Source of the DNA: Gp7-AA10 sp041483175
GTDB taxonomy: Bacteria; Acidobacteriota; Thermoanaerobaculia; Gp7-AA8
Assembly (NCBI GenBank): GCA_041483175.1
Contig: JBGPFD010000168.1
Span: 1 to 7,686, forward strand
Reading direction: 5' to 3'
Length of the DNA: 7,686 nt
The notes under the pieces are model-generated. The model was not told where the DNA came from. It saw nothing but the letters and a program-made list of their open reading frames with translations, and ran no database searches. The first letter of the stretch is position 1. Each line of letters begins with the position of its first letter. Shown piece by piece: positions 7,560 through 7,686 of this stretch. The translations under genes were made by a program, and so were the position numbers.

Positions 7560-7686
7560 CAAACTTCTGATTCGCGCGCAAGAGCAACCGCCGGGATCCC
7601 CGAACAGATCATGACCGTGACCAGATCGAGCAGGATGTAGAGGATCCCCACGCCGCCCGGCGGATTTGCGGAGTGCAGGCCGAGAA
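7559..7686 (-). CDS. Membrane protein, C-terminal end only
   Basis: Reading the minus strand from the right edge gives an open frame of 41 residues: a short start LGLHSANPPGGVG, a hydrophobic stretch ILYILLDLVTVMICSGIPAV, and the tail ALARESEV, then TGA (plus 7559-7561). The hydrophobic stretch is long enough for one membrane helix, so this looks like the C-terminus of an integral membrane protein whose main part lies outside the window. The stop overlaps the pseudouridine synthase start as TGATG, the usual arrangement for translational coupling within an operon. The family cannot be named from this piece, and reality is inferred from the coupling and hydrophobicity. Confidence 0.55.
   Translation of the reverse strand, partial: LGLHSANPPGGVGILYILLDLVTVMICSGIPAVALARESEV

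Noticed and set aside
6813..7640. 275-codon plus-strand frame opposite the pseudouridine synthase
   Set aside because: Shadow frame; the minus strand encodes an intact RluA-family enzyme with its catalytic motif.

Overview
The window is GC-rich bacterial DNA with dense coding. A large receptor kinase combines a Ser/Thr kinase domain, one membrane helix and a PD40-type propeller. A second fragment of the same kinase type lies nearby, and palindromic intergenic repeats are frequent. This combination is typical of Acidobacteriota and relatives. The assignment is an inference from gene style, not from a marker gene.

Left part (1-534). The 5' end of an NTF2/SnoaL-like gene runs off the left edge on the minus strand. 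Next is a dead 47-codon fragment carrying the promoter region and first 35 codons of a kinase gene. It is almost identical to the start of the intact kinase 2.8 kb downstream. A GC-rich palindrome of the GTGTAGCGG type follows.

RNA-metabolism block (535-2918, plus strand). It holds an RhlE-type DEAD-box RNA helicase with a basic RG-rich tail, and a stretch with a response-regulator receiver remnant. Then come two short genes, a 70-residue protein of unknown function and an 85-residue RRM RNA-binding protein. Each is preceded by a copy of the same ~50-nt leader. Both copies can fold as a hairpin whose loop (GCTAAG) pairs with a downstream CTTAGC, forming an H-type pseudoknot just before the ribosome binding site. 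This twin leader is the most interesting signal in the window. It suggests a shared post-transcriptional switch, possibly autoregulation by the RRM protein or cold response, linking the unknown small protein to the RRM protein.

Kinase (3044-5599, plus). All catalytic motifs are intact, with one membrane helix and about ten PD40-like blades. A TATACT box ends six bases before the ATG and no Shine-Dalgarno is visible, so a leaderless mRNA is likely.

Right part (5600-7686, minus). There is a secreted two-domain beta-sandwich protein, then an RluA-type pseudouridine synthase. The synthase is start-stop coupled (TGATG) to the end of a membrane-protein gene that runs off the right edge. Two copies of a second palindrome family (GGGGTCAGGTCT...) sit at the 3' ends of these genes. 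One is a perfect 27-bp inverted repeat and both could act as terminators. They resemble REP elements mobilised by a transposase encoded elsewhere.
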